Source: Synergistaceae bacterium (GTDB lineage Bacteria > Synergistota > Synergistia > Synergistales > Aminobacteriaceae). From it: a DNA stretch of 64,000 bases. Below the pieces are notes generated by a model that saw only the letters and a list, made by a program, of their open reading frames with translations, did not search any database and had not been told where the DNA came from. A program made the position numbers and the translations under genes. Within the stretch, counting starts at the first letter, position 1; the number at the start of each line of letters is the position of its first letter. The DNA is taken from NCBI GenBank assembly GCA_018436725.1, contig JAHDKT010000022.1:1-64000 (forward strand), in the 5' to 3' direction. Below are positions 38,353 through 47,851 of the stretch, in pieces.

Positions 38353-39849
38353 TTAGAAAGAAACGGAGGTACGCAGACGGATCATATTGTCGTCGTAGTT
38401 GTCGTTGTCCGCGTCAAGTTTCTCATACAGAAGCTCGAACTGAAGCTGAGGAGTATACATGTAACGAGCGCCAAGCATCCATACTCTGTGGTCGGATTCG
38501 TTCGCCGTCTGAAGGTCGTACTTCACATCGGCATACCGTGCGAACGTGCTCCACTGATCAGTCCACTTCTGCTCGGCAATGATCATCATATACTTCATCT
38601 CGTTGTTCCTGATGGCATCAAGGCGGTTAAAGGCCTTGAATCCGGGGCCCTGGAACTGCTGCCCGTACTGGAGACCATTATTACGAACTGCGAACGTCGC
38701 ATCGGCTTTCGCGTATTCAATCCACAGGTTGGTGAACTTCAACGCGTTCTGGCTGACGTCCAAAAGGACTTTGAACATACTCGGGCTGTCGTCCCAGTTT
38801 CCAAGAGCGGGAGCGGAGCCGGGGACCCAGTCGTACTTATTCATGGCATACGCGCCGCGAAGAGCGATATCCGGCGTGAAGTTAAACGCGAAATCCGCCC
38901 AGAAGGTGGACCATTTCTCAAGGTTTCCAGGAGTGGTGACGTGCGCGGCATCGGTATCGTAATTCGTCATTATGCCATGGATGCCGAACTTAAACTGCTC
39001 GTTCAAGCTGAAGCGAGCGCGAGCCGCAATGTGAGTAGCCTCGGGGCCGGTTCCGCCGTTCGAGTCGTTATGAGCAGCGATGAAACTGAATACGCCCATA
39101 CCATAAGGCTTGTCAACAACTATACCCTCGAAGCGGTCGGCCATGAAACTCGCATCGTCGCCCCATGTCGGATGGTAGAGTCCATCTTCCCACTGAGTCC
39201 AGTTTACACGGCCCATTTTCGCGGTAATATCCCACGGGAACTTGACGGTGATGAAGTTCTCGGTCCAATCGATACCCATCCGGCCGCCTTCGTCCGCATC
39301 GTATCTACGCAGACGTGCGCGATAGCTGATCTTGTCGCTGATCTGCTTCTCGATCTGGAGGTAGTTGCTGCTACGGCGAAGCTCGAAGTCCTGCTTTCCC
39401 TGGCGGGTATAGGCACGACCTTCTTCACCGGCCCACTTCCAGTCGAAACGCCACGAGCCGCTGATCTTCCATCCGCCGAGGCGCTCCTCGATGACGGCGA
39501 GTCTGCTGTCGATCTTGTCGACCTTGACGCCAAGCGCATCAAGCTCGTCCTTGAACTCGACGACGAGTCTCTTCAGCATTTCAACATCCTGCTTGCTTGC
39601 CTTGGTCATGTCGACCACGGCAAGAGCACGAGCGACAGCCGAAGCGGCCTCGTAACGGGTCATGGGCTGGTTGCCCTTGTAGGTGCCATCGGGATAGCCG
39701 GAAAGAACTCCCCGAGCGGCAAGCTGGCCGATGGCATCATAGGCCCAATGGTTCATGGGAACATCCATGAACGGGTTGACGTTGGCGAACGCAGGAGCTG
39801 CGAACGCAACAAGCGCGACTACTGCAACAAGCACAAGAATCTTTTTCAT
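38353..39849 (-). CDS. SLH-domain outer membrane porin
   Basis: Predicted abundant outer-membrane protein that tethers the membrane to peptidoglycan-linked polymer. A signal peptide ends near AFA-NVNPF (22), a single SLH domain covers about 24-80 (FMDVPMNHWAYDAIGQLAARG and ITRY-like MTRYEAASAVARA), and a coiled coil (about 85-125) follows. The rest is a beta barrel that ends in aromatic F (SVSF), the BAM-recognised end. The layout is that of OmpM-like proteins of diderm Firmicutes and Synergistota. CsaB (17019-18041) should make its ligand. The ATG follows a GGGGGT region. A long leader lies upstream. Confidence 0.92.
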   Translation of the reverse strand: MKKILVLVAVVALVAFAAPAFANVNPFMDVPMNHWAYDAIGQLAARGVLSGYPDGTYKGNQPMTRYEAASAVARALAVVDMTKASKQDVEMLKRLVVEFKDELDALGVKVDKIDSRLAVIEERLGGWKISGSWRFDWKWAGEEGRAYTRQGKQDFELRRSSNYLQIEKQISDKISYRARLRRYDADEGGRMGIDWTENFITVKFPWDITAKMGRVNWTQWEDGLYHPTWGDDASFMADRFEGIVVDKPYGMGVFSFIAAHNDSNGGTGPEATHIAARARFSLNEQFKFGIHGIMTNYDTDAAHVTTPGNLEKWSTFWADFAFNFTPDIALRGAYAMNKYDWVPGSAPALGNWDDSPSMFKVLLDVSQNALKFTNLWIEYAKADATFAVRNNGLQYGQQFQGPGFKAFNRLDAIRNNEMKYMMIIAEQKWTDQWSTFARYADVKYDLQTANESDHRVWMLGARYMYTPQLQFELLYEKLDADNDNYDDNMIRLRTSVSF

Positions 39850-40232
39850 TGTTGTGTAACCCCCTTGGTTTAGTTTGTTTTGTGTATCGCGGGTATTCCT
39901 TGCTCAGCTCCGGGGGTCCGAATGAAGTTTCCTCGTTTCCTTTTTCATCTTCCCTTCGCTTCGGTCAGGAATATATCCGCCTTCATCTTTCGCTCGTCCT
40001 TGTTGGCAGGGGGTCGTCGCACCTCCTTTCACGCCGTCGGGATTTCTACACGAAAGAACAGAAGCTGTTTCATCCAAGGTCAAATTGTCAAAGTGCTCAA
40101 TTCGACTGCTATGAGGGATTGTAGCCGAACACGTCTCCTTTGAGAATAGGACCTAGGACTCATCTTGCGGAAAGTACGTACACTCTTCCTACGAAAATCA
40201 CCGGAAAAACACATCGACTCGAAACACCAGGT
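39850..40232 (-). other. 383-base intergenic region upstream of the porin
   Basis: No coding frame here looks real. On the minus strand it holds a candidate porin promoter at 40118-40146 and a leader of about 270 bases, rich in A/T near the start. No riboswitch class was recognised. A long untranslated leader could carry RNA-level control of an abundant porin. Confidence 0.5.
40118..40146 (-). promoter_or_regulatory. Candidate promoter of the SLH porin gene
   Basis: TACAAT (complement of 40118-40123) is preceded after 17 bases by TTCTCA (complement of 40141-40146) on the minus strand. It is the best-placed pair in this stretch, though a -35 of four matches is modest. The leader would be about 265 bases. 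Confidence 0.45.
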
Positions 40233-41171
40233 TCATTCAACGTGCTCAAGGTACCATCCGTACGTATTCACAATGCCGGCTTCGAGAGATGTGGACGCAC
40301 TCCAACCAAGCGCCTTCAATTTCGAAACGTCGAGCAGCTTCCGCGGAGTACCGTCCGGCTTCGTGGAATCCCAGAGGACGGTCCCGCCGAAGCCGACGAT
40401 CCGCCGGACCAGCTCCGCAAGTTCGCGTATCGTCACGTCCTCCCCGACGCCGATATTGAGAAAGCCGGCCTCCTCGTAGCGCTCCAGCAAAAAGACGCAG
40501 GCGTCCGCAAGATCGTCCACGTGCAAAAATTCTCTTCGGGGCGTTCCGGTCCCCCAAAGAGTCACCGATTCCTCTCCCCTTGTCTTCGCCTCGTGAAATT
40601 TCCGGATCATCGCGGGCAGCACATGCGACGTATTCAAATCGAAGTTATCCCCCGGGCCGTAGAGGTTGGTGGGCATGACGGAGATGAAGCGGGCGCCGTA
40701 CTGCCGGTTGTAGCATTCGCACATCTTGAGCCCGGCGATCTTGGCGATGGCGTACGCTTCGTTCGTCGGCTCAAGCGACGAGGTCAAAAGATATTCCTCT
40801 TTTAAAGGCTGCGGCGCCAGCTTCGGATAGATGCACGAGCTGCCGAGGAAGAGAAGTTTCTTCACCCCCGCCCGCCACGCTTCATGGATGATATTGACTT
40901 CGATCGCGAGGTTCTTGTAGATGAAATCCGCCGGAAATGTCGAATTGGCCAGTATCCCCCCGACCTTCGCCGCCGCCAGTACCACGTGGTCGGGCCGTTC
41001 CGACTCGAAAAAGGCGCGCACCGCCGTCTGGTCGGTCAGGTCGAGTTCGCTCCTGGTTCTGAGCAGGAGGTTTTCATACCCCCTTTCCAGCAGTTTCCTG
41101 ACGACCGCCGAGCCGACGAGGCCCCTGTGCCCAGCGACAAAGATCGCATCTTCACGGTGTAAGGTCGACAT
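40233..41171 (-). CDS. fcl: GDP-L-fucose synthase (epimerase/reductase)
   Basis: NADPH-dependent enzyme that turns GDP-4-keto-6-deoxymannose into GDP-L-fucose. The 312 residues have the Rossmann start [16 protein letters not shown] near the N-terminus and a YAIAK segment as the short-chain YxxxK catalytic pair. The ATG 41171 has GGAG nine bases upstream. It lies directly downstream of gmd (15 bases from the gmd stop at 41187), so the two make GDP-L-fucose from GDP-mannose. The GT10 gene at 45612 could be the user. Confidence 0.95.
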   Translation of the reverse strand: MSTLHREDAIFVAGHRGLVGSAVVRKLLERGYENLLLRTRSELDLTDQTAVRAFFESERPDHVVLAAAKVGGILANSTFPADFIYKNLAIEVNIIHEAWRAGVKKLLFLGSSCIYPKLAPQPLKEEYLLTSSLEPTNEAYAIAKIAGLKMCECYNRQYGARFISVMPTNLYGPGDNFDLNTSHVLPAMIRKFHEAKTRGEESVTLWGTGTPRREFLHVDDLADACVFLLERYEEAGFLNIGVGEDVTIRELAELVRRIVGFGGTVLWDSTKPDGTPRKLLDVSKLKALGWSASTSLEAGIVNTYGWYLEHVE

Positions 41172-41186
41172 CGCGTTCAACTCCGT

Positions 41187-42284
41187 TCAGCAACGGTCTT
41201 CCGCCGCCGCGCAGACGCTGTACCCCGCGTCGCGGCAAAGAAGGTCTCTTCGGAAGAGATCGAGATCGGCGCGCACCATTTCGGCGACAAGCTCCCGGAA
41301 GGCGACGCGGGGCTTCCACCCCAAGCGTTCCCGCGCCTTCGAAGGGTCGCCGAGCAGCAGGTCGACCTCGGTCGGGCGGAAGTACCTCGGGTCGACCTCG
41401 ACGAGCACGGCTCCGCTCTCGGCGTGCACCCCTTGTTCGTCGACGCCGGTTCCTTTCCATGCGAGGGGGATGCCAGCCTCGGCGAAGGATCTGTCCGCGA
41501 ATTCGCGGACAGTGTGCGTCTCGCCGGTCGCCACGACGTAGTCGTCCGGCTCGTCCTGCCGAAGCATCAGCCACATCGCCTCGACGTAGTCGCGCGCGTG
41601 GCCCCAGTCCCGCTTCGCATCAAGATTGCCGAGGTGCAGTTTTTGCTGCAATCCGAGGGCTATGCGCGCCGCGGCCCGCGTGATCTTGCGGGTGACGAAC
41701 GTCTCGCCGCGCAGGGGCGATTCGTGATTAAACAGAATACCGTTGCAGGCGAACATCCCGTAGGCCTCGCGGTAGTTCACGGTGATCCAGTATCCGTACA
41801 GCTTCGCCGCGGCGTAGGGGCTGCGCGGATAGAACGGCGTCTTCTCGTTCTGCGGGATCTCCTGCACCTTGCCGTAGAGTTCGCTGGTGGAGGCCTGGTA
41901 GAAACGCGTCCGTTGCTCCATCCCGAGAATCCGGATGGCTTCAAGAATGCGCAGCACTCCGAGCCCGTCCCCGTTGGCCGTGTACTCCGGCGTCTCGAAA
42001 GAGACCTTCACGTGGCTCTGCGCGGCGAGATTGTAAATCTCGTCGGGCTGCACCTCCTGGATGATCCGTATGATGTTCGATGAATCGGTGAGATCTCCGT
42101 AGTGAAGAATAAGCCGCCGTTCCGTCCGGTGCGGATCCTCGTAGAGGTGATCGATCCTCCCTGTATTGAAGAGGGACGACCGGCGCTTCATTCCGTGCAC
42201 CTCGTACCCCTTGTTCAGCAGAAACTCGGCCAGGTACGCTCCGTCCTGTCCCGTGATACCGGTCAATAACGCTTTCTTCTTCAT
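41187..42284 (-). CDS. gmd: GDP-mannose 4,6-dehydratase
   Basis: First step of GDP-fucose, GDP-rhamnose and related sugars. Conserved parts are [18 protein letters not shown] at the N-terminus, [16 protein letters not shown], and the [11 protein letters not shown] loop with catalytic T/E/YxxxK residues (YAAAK). The C-terminal [21 protein letters not shown] is diagnostic of Gmd. The ATG at 42284 overlaps the FkbM gene stop by four bases. Length is 365 residues. Confidence 0.96.
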   Translation of the reverse strand: MKKKALLTGITGQDGAYLAEFLLNKGYEVHGMKRRSSLFNTGRIDHLYEDPHRTERRLILHYGDLTDSSNIIRIIQEVQPDEIYNLAAQSHVKVSFETPEYTANGDGLGVLRILEAIRILGMEQRTRFYQASTSELYGKVQEIPQNEKTPFYPRSPYAAAKLYGYWITVNYREAYGMFACNGILFNHESPLRGETFVTRKITRAAARIALGLQQKLHLGNLDAKRDWGHARDYVEAMWLMLRQDEPDDYVVATGETHTVREFADRSFAEAGIPLAWKGTGVDEQGVHAESGAVLVEVDPRYFRPTEVDLLLGDPSKARERLGWKPRVAFRELVAEMVRADLDLFRRDLLCRDAGYSVCAAAEDRC

Positions 42285-43165
42285 CGTGAGCACACCTCGT
42301 CGTTCCGTGATGCACAGGAAGGCTCATCACGGGTTGTTGGAGTTCTTTCCAGTTCGGGCAGAAGCGAACGATGGACGTACAGGTCGTCAAGATCGCCGAG
42401 CGTAAGATAGTATGCGAATCCGTTGCGCTCGAGATGCCTGCGGACATCCTTGCGTCCGCTGTTGTTCTCTACGCAGAGTACGCCGACGCTCGTTTTTTCG
42501 AAGTCTATCGACCGGACCACGTCGAACTCGGCCCCTTCGGTATCGATGCTGAGGAAATCAACCCGGTCGATGCCGTATTTTTCGAGCAGCGTTTGCAGGC
42601 GCAGCGAAGGCAGGCGGAGCATCTCCACGCGCCCTTTCTCTTTGACGATCCTGCGTCTGTGCCGTTTGTCCATCTTCTCGGCGATACCGCTCAAGGCGTC
42701 GACTCCCTCGACCTTCGCGAAGTCGAGCACGCCTTCCGTGTTCGAGATGCACACATTCTCGCAGAACGATTTCGGACGGGCCTCCCGCAGTTTCCGGAAG
42801 ACGTCCGGGATCGGCTCCACGCACAACCCCTTCCATCGTCTCTTCGTCTCGAAAAAGTACGAGTTGCTCAGCGTCACGCCGTCGTTCGCGCCAACGTCGA
42901 CAAAGACGCCCTCCTCTTTGCCGGGGAAGACGTGCTCGGCGACGAACTTATCCTGTCCATATTGGCTGGAATAGCGTTTTCTGTCGGCATCTCCGTAGGT
43001 AAAGCCGTACTCCTTCGTCAGTCGGAGCAATCCGAGATACTGTCCTCGCCTGCATCGCCGGAAGTTCCGCTCCGGGTCCGTCCAGAAGAAGAGAAAGGCC
43101 CGAAGGAGAGCGCTGAATGCGGCCCGCACGGCAAGAGGGCGCTTCTTCCTTTTTTTCATTGTCAT
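42281..43165 (-). CDS. FkbM-family methyltransferase
   Basis: Predicted SAM-dependent methyltransferase that acts on a sugar of the surface polysaccharide. The family motif [17 protein letters not shown] lies near residues 88-104 and [17 protein letters not shown] near 205-221. The N-terminus is basic and may associate with the membrane surface. It overlaps the GT4 gene upstream and gmd downstream by four bases each, so the sugar and modification genes are translated as a block. Confidence 0.88.
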   Translation of the reverse strand: MTMKKRKKRPLAVRAAFSALLRAFLFFWTDPERNFRRCRRGQYLGLLRLTKEYGFTYGDADRKRYSSQYGQDKFVAEHVFPGKEEGVFVDVGANDGVTLSNSYFFETKRRWKGLCVEPIPDVFRKLREARPKSFCENVCISNTEGVLDFAKVEGVDALSGIAEKMDKRHRRRIVKEKGRVEMLRLPSLRLQTLLEKYGIDRVDFLSIDTEGAEFDVVRSIDFEKTSVGVLCVENNSGRKDVRRHLERNGFAYYLTLGDLDDLYVHRSLLPELERTPTTRDEPSCASRNDEVCSR

Positions 43166-44286
43166 ATCCGTTCCCTCCCGTCCAGTCGCCGGTTCTTTGC
43201 TCCATCCCGCACAACTGCTGTATAGAGAGCTTCGACAGCATCGACCATCGAGTCGAGAGAAGGGACCCTCTCGACGTAGAAACAGGTCCGTGCTTTGCCG
43301 CTGTGCAGAAAGCTCTCAAGAGCAATACGCCAGGTTTCCGCGTTCCCGGCCGGCAACAATCCGTCCGGTGACGACGCGAGTTCCCGGACCGCCGGAATAT
43401 CCGAGGCCAGCACGGGGATCCCCATTTGAACCGCTCTCATGAGCACAAGCCCCATCCCTTCCTGATGCGAAGGGAAGAGAAAACAGGAGCATTCGGCCAT
43501 CCATCGCTCCGGCTCCTCTTGAAATCCGCGGAAGAAGACCCTCTCCGCTATCCCGAGCTGTGCAGCCAACAGGCGCAACGGCTCCATCGAAGGACCGTCC
43601 CCGACGATGTCGAGACTCCACGGTACCCCCTGCAGGCAGGAGAGCGCACGGAGGATCGTATCGACGCCTTTTTTCGGTACGAGCCTTCCCGCGAAGAGGA
43701 GCCGAGGGGCTTCTTTCCTTTCCGGTTTCCACACTTGCTCCGTCGGCGGAAGACCGTTATAGACCACCCGGCACTCCGCTTCGGGGAATATCTCCGAGAA
43801 AAAGGAACGCACCGCCTCGCTGACGCACAGGAGCATACGCGCTCTCCTGTACGGGAGGATACCCGCGTTCCTGCTGTAGAACGCATGGCAGGTCGCAATC
43901 CAGGGTATTCCGGAAAGGCGGGATGCCCACCACGCGATCCATGCCGGGACTCTGGAGTGGGCATGCAGAAGATGAACTCCGCGCGTCCGCGCGATCCGCG
44001 CGATCCGGTAGGCCGCCCACAGCGCCGTTGCCGGGTTTTTTCTGTGCACCGGAAGGCGGAGGTGGTCGACGCCTCGCAGCTCTTCCACCATCTTTCCCCC
44101 CGCCGAGACGACGAATACCTTGTTCCCCCTGGCCGCCAGAGCGTTGGAGAGCCACAGCACGTGCCGTTCTACGCCGCCTTCATGCAGTTCGGGAAGAATC
44201 TGGAGAATCTTCAAGTGAACCGCCGCCTTTCCATGCTCCCGAAAGAGCCGATACCGTTCCGGGTTTTTCCGATGGAAGCCTATCAT
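43162..44286 (-). CDS. GT4-family glycosyltransferase
   Basis: Predicted cytoplasmic nucleotide-sugar glycosyltransferase with a GT-B fold. Motifs include the N-terminal LPELHEGGVERHV, a HAHSRVPAWI stretch, and the C-terminal FLFPSHQEGMGLVLMRAVQMG donor-binding loop with the EX7E pattern. The start may be ATG 44286 (GAGAGG upstream) or TTG 44214. It heads the fcl-gmd-FkbM unit. Confidence 0.88.
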   Translation of the reverse strand: MIGFHRKNPERYRLFREHGKAAVHLKILQILPELHEGGVERHVLWLSNALAARGNKVFVVSAGGKMVEELRGVDHLRLPVHRKNPATALWAAYRIARIARTRGVHLLHAHSRVPAWIAWWASRLSGIPWIATCHAFYSRNAGILPYRRARMLLCVSEAVRSFFSEIFPEAECRVVYNGLPPTEQVWKPERKEAPRLLFAGRLVPKKGVDTILRALSCLQGVPWSLDIVGDGPSMEPLRLLAAQLGIAERVFFRGFQEEPERWMAECSCFLFPSHQEGMGLVLMRAVQMGIPVLASDIPAVRELASSPDGLLPAGNAETWRIALESFLHSGKARTCFYVERVPSLDSMVDAVEALYTAVVRDGAKNRRLDGRERI

Positions 44287-44324
44287 ATTTCCCTCTCGTT
44301 GTCCAAAAGGACCGGAAATCAGAA

Positions 44325-44352
44325 TTGCATTTCAGAAATCATCGGGTATAAT
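44325..44352 (+). promoter_or_regulatory. Promoter facing the methyltransferase and GT10 genes
   Basis: TTGCAT (44325-44330) and a perfect TATAAT (44347-44352) are separated by 16 bases on the plus strand. It lies upstream of the decayed acyltransferase and remains the only good candidate for the genes at 44998-46589. Confidence 0.75.
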
Positions 44353-44411
44353 TCGGTGCGGTTCTTCACGACAGAATCGGAAGAACGGGCCGCATTCATC
44401 GGAGGAGAAGC

Positions 44412-44800
44412 ATGCTCTTCGCTTCCTGTATTTTCCTGTTTCTCTTCCTGCCGGCAACCCGGTTTTCTTCCGCATCGCATGCTCCATGAGAGCGACGAAC
44501 GCTGCGCCGGCCGTGCTCGTCGCCGCAGCTCCGCTCTTCGTTCGTACTGGCGCCCTCCGTTCATCCTCCTCGCTCTCTTTTCCATCCTCTTCACGTTTTC
44601 CCGGGGACGCGGCATCGAACGGAGCATTGCTCGTGACGGGGCGTGGCTCTTCAGCGGCCCGAGCGTCAACCTGGCGCCGATCGCGTCTTTCATGTACGCG
44701 AACTTCTTCATGACGAACTTGGCGCTCCGCCGGGGCGCAGAATGTCCCCCGGCGATATCCAGGAAAATTTTCTCCTTTTCAATTTCCAGCTGAAAAGTAT
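44412..44800 (+). pseudogene. Remnant of an AlgI-type MBOAT O-acyltransferase
   Basis: Three frames in turn match the first part of AlgI-like membrane-bound O-acyltransferases. Frame one from ATG 44412 reads MLFASCIFLFLFLPATRF and stops at 44489. A second frame then reads RATNAAPAVLVAAAPLFVRTGA, and a third reads PPFILLALFSILF with GIERS, then NLAPIASFMYANFFMTNL. A last short piece near 44770 (FLLFNFQL) resembles the next AlgI segment. A ribosome site GGAGGAG and the promoter at 44325 survive. At least two frameshifts separate these pieces, and everything after about residue 130 of the family is gone. Confidence 0.7.
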
Positions 44801-44810
44801 GGTACATTAA

Positions 44811-44978
44811 AATGAGGTCTTCGAAAAGAACGGCGGAAGCTTCGTATTCTCGCTCTTTGAGGAAATCGCATCGATCCGTTCGGGATCGCCGCTCTTCTCG
44901 GAGGATCGTCTCTTAGGAGAGACCGCGAAATACGCGGAGAAGACAGGCACGAGACTGCACGGACACATCCCTGAATAA
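44811..44978 (+). pseudogene. Orphan C-terminal gene fragment
   Basis: An open frame of 55 codons from just after a stop at 44808 to TAA at 44976-44978 has no start codon. Its product has the look of a normal protein end (SLFEEIASIRSGSPLFSED and ETAKYAEKTG) with codon use like its neighbours. It is probably what remains of a gene lost along with the rest of the acyltransferase. I do not recognise the family. Confidence 0.4.
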
Positions 44979-44997
44979 AGATAAGGAGACTGTCGAT

Positions 44998-45615
44998 ATG
45001 TTTTTCGATATGCATCGGCGCATCCGCGAGTTCGCGGCACGTATTCAATGGGAAACGAAGGGCAGGCCGATTCCCCTGCCGAACGCCCTCAAACAGGCGA
45101 TACTTCTGGAGCACGCCCGAACGCACGACATCCGCGTGTTCGTAGAAACGGGGACCTACGAGGGCAAAACGCTCGCCGCCATGGTCCCGTACTTCGACCG
45201 TCTCTACTCGGTCGAACTGGGAGAAGCGCTGTATGAACGGGCCTGCGCTCGTTTCGCCTCCGAGCCGAAGGTGCGCCTCTTCCAGGGCGACAGCGGCAAG
45301 AGGCTTGAGGACATCCTTGCGCTTGAGAGGGAGGATCGCTGCCTCTTCTGGCTCGACGCGCACTACTCCCGCGGGGATACGGCGAGAGGAGATGAGGAGA
45401 CTCCCGTCCGCACGGAGCTTGAACGCATCGGACGGCATCCTGTGAAAGACCACGTGATTCTGATCGACGACGCCGGGTGCTTCGGGGCGGACTCCGGATA
45501 TCCGGACATCCCGCAGGTCGAGGAGATGGCGCGGCGGCTCTTTCCGGACGCCACCTTCGTCGTCGCGGACGATATCATCCGCATCGTTCCCCGGACCGGC
45601 AACGGCGGCAGATGA
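44998..45615 (+). CDS. SAM methyltransferase-like protein
   Basis: Predicted class I methyltransferase-fold protein of 205 residues. The binding loop is VETGTYEGKTLAAMVPYF near residue 49, and a FWLDAHYSRGDTA segment near 118 resembles polysaccharide-cluster methyltransferases. It shares four bases with the GT10 gene that follows. A GGAG site precedes the ATG. Substrate is unknown, probably a sugar residue of the O-chain. Confidence 0.8.
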   Translation: MFFDMHRRIREFAARIQWETKGRPIPLPNALKQAILLEHARTHDIRVFVETGTYEGKTLAAMVPYFDRLYSVELGEALYERACARFASEPKVRLFQGDSGKRLEDILALEREDRCLFWLDAHYSRGDTARGDEETPVRTELERIGRHPVKDHVILIDDAGCFGADSGYPDIPQVEEMARRLFPDATFVVADDIIRIVPRTGNGGR

Positions 45616-46589
45616 TCGTCAAACTCACCACCCCCTCGGCGTCGTGGCCGCTCGCCCTGCAGACGCCGGGAGCATCCGGAATGTGGGACGGGGTGCAGTT
45701 CGTGATCGACCGGGACTGCTCCCACGCCGACGCGTGGGTCGTGTACGAAAAACTCCCCGCGGCAACGACGACCGTCTGCCCGCCGTCGCGGACGATTCTG
45801 ATCACGGGCGAGCCGCCGATGATCAAGAGCTACCCGGAAGCCTTCGCGGCGCAGTTCGCCAGGGTGCTCACCTGCCACGCGATACGGCACGGAGGGGTTA
45901 TTTCCGAGCAGCAGGCGCTTCCGTGGCACTACGGGCGCGAGTTCGACCAATCGGGGAATGAGCGGTTCGTCGAGAGCTACGACTCGCTCGCCGGGAGTTC
46001 GCCATTCGAAGTCAAGCGCCGCCTTCTCTCCATCATCTGCTCGACGAAGCGGAAGCGCGACGGACACAGGAAACGGCACGAATTCGTCTCCTCCTTGGAG
46101 CGGACGGCTCTTCCGGGGCTCGACATCTTCGGCAAAGGACGGGCCAAGGAAGCGGCGTGCAAACGCGACGCGATCGCTCCCTACAAGTATCATATCGTCC
46201 TCGAAAACTCGCAGTGCGCCGATTACTGGACCGAAAAGCTGGCCGACGCCTATCTCGGCGGGGCGTTTCCGTTCTACTGGGGGTGTCCCAACATCGAGAA
46301 GTACTTTCCGCAGGGATCGTTCGTCCGTATCGACATCGAACGGCCCGAGGAGGCCGTCCGAACGATCATGGCGACTATAGAGCGGGAAACCTACGAACGG
46401 TCGCTTCCACTTCTGAAGGAGGCGCGCGAACGTGTGCTCGACAGGTACAACCTGTTTCCCGCGATCGTCTCCATCCTCCGGACGCTTCCGGACGAACCCG
46501 CCGTACCGGTGATGCTTCGTCCGGAGGAGAGCTTTACGCTGCGGGGGAGAATCCGCCGTCTCAGAATGATGTTTCGGGCTCTACGATAG
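45612..46589 (+). CDS. GT10-family fucosyltransferase
   Basis: Predicted alpha-1,3/4-fucosyltransferase that uses GDP-L-fucose. The GT10 signature lies near residues 195-225: HIVLENSQCADYWTEKLADA, then a GGAFPFYWG loop. The acceptor-domain N-terminal half is variable, as usual. ATG 45612 overlaps the stop of the methyltransferase gene; the longer frame to 45477 is overlap with it. The gmd-fcl genes supply the donor. The 325 residues are normal for bacterial GT10. Confidence 0.9.
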   Translation: MIVKLTTPSASWPLALQTPGASGMWDGVQFVIDRDCSHADAWVVYEKLPAATTTVCPPSRTILITGEPPMIKSYPEAFAAQFARVLTCHAIRHGGVISEQQALPWHYGREFDQSGNERFVESYDSLAGSSPFEVKRRLLSIICSTKRKRDGHRKRHEFVSSLERTALPGLDIFGKGRAKEAACKRDAIAPYKYHIVLENSQCADYWTEKLADAYLGGAFPFYWGCPNIEKYFPQGSFVRIDIERPEEAVRTIMATIERETYERSLPLLKEARERVLDRYNLFPAIVSILRTLPDEPAVPVMLRPEESFTLRGRIRRLRMMFRALR

Positions 46590-46641
46590 ACGCGTTCACT
46601 TCAAGGCGCGATCGCCGAAAACTACTCCCCGGCGGAGACCG

Positions 46642-47196
46642 CTAATACCCGGTGAATTCCTCCCTGAAGAGAGAGAACCATGCGAGATCCTCGTAGCGCC
46701 CGTCTCTGAAGACGTGCTGCCGGAAGACTCCCTCTCGCCGGAAGCCTATGCTTTCGTAGAGATGGATGGTCTTTTCGTTTCCGGCGAGCGCGCTCATGTA
46801 GATTTTCCGGAGGTTCAACGTATCGAATCCGTACTGAATCATCCGGATCGAGGCAGCCTTACCGTACCCCTTCCCCATGTTCTTCGTCGAAGCGATCACC
46901 ATGGCGTACTCGGCGTGCCGGTCGAGCGGGGAGATGTTTTTAAGGCTCGTCACCCCTACGAACTCCTCGCCGGGGACCGACGCGTCCTTCACGATCGCCA
47001 GGTGCACCGAATCCCTGTTCGTCCCCTCCACGATCGAGGCAAGCGCCCTGCGCGCCTCTTCGAGCGTCCGGGGCACCCGTGTGAAGGCGTAGTACTTCGT
47101 AATCTCCGGGTTGCTCTGCCACGAATAGAATCCGTCCAGATCGTCCATCCGCAGCTCCCTGAGAAAGAGGTCCTCAATGCGCGTTTTCAGAAGCAT
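46642..47196 (-). CDS. GNAT acetyltransferase, RimJ/RimL-like
   Basis: Predicted acetyl-CoA-dependent N-acetyltransferase of 184 residues. The acetyl-CoA loop is KNMGKGYGKAASIRM near 107-121, and the C-terminal NEKTIHLYESIGFRREGVF is typical of the group. It overlaps the LbH acetyltransferase gene by 23 bases and ends the long LPS series. It may acylate an amino sugar or an amino acid in the polysaccharide, as many such proteins in O-antigen loci do. Confidence 0.82.
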   Translation of the reverse strand: MLLKTRIEDLFLRELRMDDLDGFYSWQSNPEITKYYAFTRVPRTLEEARRALASIVEGTNRDSVHLAIVKDASVPGEEFVGVTSLKNISPLDRHAEYAMVIASTKNMGKGYGKAASIRMIQYGFDTLNLRKIYMSALAGNEKTIHLYESIGFRREGVFRQHVFRDGRYEDLAWFSLFREEFTGY

Positions 47197-47851
47197 GTTC
47201 TTCGTCCTCCGATCTTTTTTCCGCGCCGCGTAGCGCGCCGCGCAGCTCCGCTATGATCCGCGCGGGGTTGCCTCCGATGACGACGTCCGCTGGGTAGTCG
47301 CCCTCCGGAACCACGGCCCCCGCGGCGACGATGGAGTTGTCTCCGATGCGCGTTCCCTTGAGGAGAATCGCGCCGTTCCCGACCCAGACGTTTTTCCCGA
47401 GAACGACGGACGCAATCCGGCCGATGGAGGTTCTGCGCTCCTCGGGAGCGACGCCGTGGGCGTCGAAGTCCAGAATCTGCACTCCCTTGCCGATGAGACA
47501 GCCGTCCCCGATCTCCACACGTTGCACCGAGATGACCAAAAAGCCGTTGTTGACGGCGACGAAATTCCCAAGCGCGATCTCCGCTTCCGGAGAGCGCGCC
47601 TGCAGCTCGCAGCAGGAGCCGTGGAAGTCGCCTCCTGTCGGATATCCGAGCGTCGCCCGCCGCCCTATCCTTACAGAGCCCTCGCCGGAGACTCTCGTCC
47701 GCTGGTAGAAGCGCACGCCGCGCCCTACGGTCAGGCTCGTCCCGCCCCACCAAGCGCCCATTAGCGTCTGCAGCAGGTGCAGGCGGGCCGTGAGGCTCCT
47801 GAGAAACTTGGAAATGTGGCGGCGCAACAGGACAAAAGGAGACCTCTTCAT
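47174..47851 (-). CDS. Left-handed beta-helix N-acetyltransferase (QdtC/FdtC-like)
   Basis: Predicted acetyltransferase that acetylates the 3-amino group of a dTDP-dideoxyhexose. The hexapeptide repeats (about 85-205) include [30 protein letters not shown] and [24 protein letters not shown], with the typical extended loop. ATG 47851 overlaps the aminotransferase stop as ATGA; the region upstream of it is only overlap. Because it follows FdtA- and FdtB-like genes, the likely product is dTDP-3-acetamido-3,6-dideoxyhexose. Confidence 0.85.
   Translation of the reverse strand: MKRSPFVLLRRHISKFLRSLTARLHLLQTLMGAWWGGTSLTVGRGVRFYQRTRVSGEGSVRIGRRATLGYPTGGDFHGSCCELQARSPEAEIALGNFVAVNNGFLVISVQRVEIGDGCLIGKGVQILDFDAHGVAPEERRTSIGRIASVVLGKNVWVGNGAILLKGTRIGDNSIVAAGAVVPEGDYPADVVIGGNPARIIAELRGALRGAEKRSEDEEHASENAH

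Noticed and set aside
38113..39873. Plus-strand open frame of 586 codons
   Set aside because: It is antisense to the SLH porin, which has a signal peptide, SLH domain and terminal aromatic residue.
40086..40091. TTGACA in the porin leader, minus strand
   Set aside because: The sequence at -10 spacing is CAGCTT, not promoter-like; the pair at 40118-40146 fits better.
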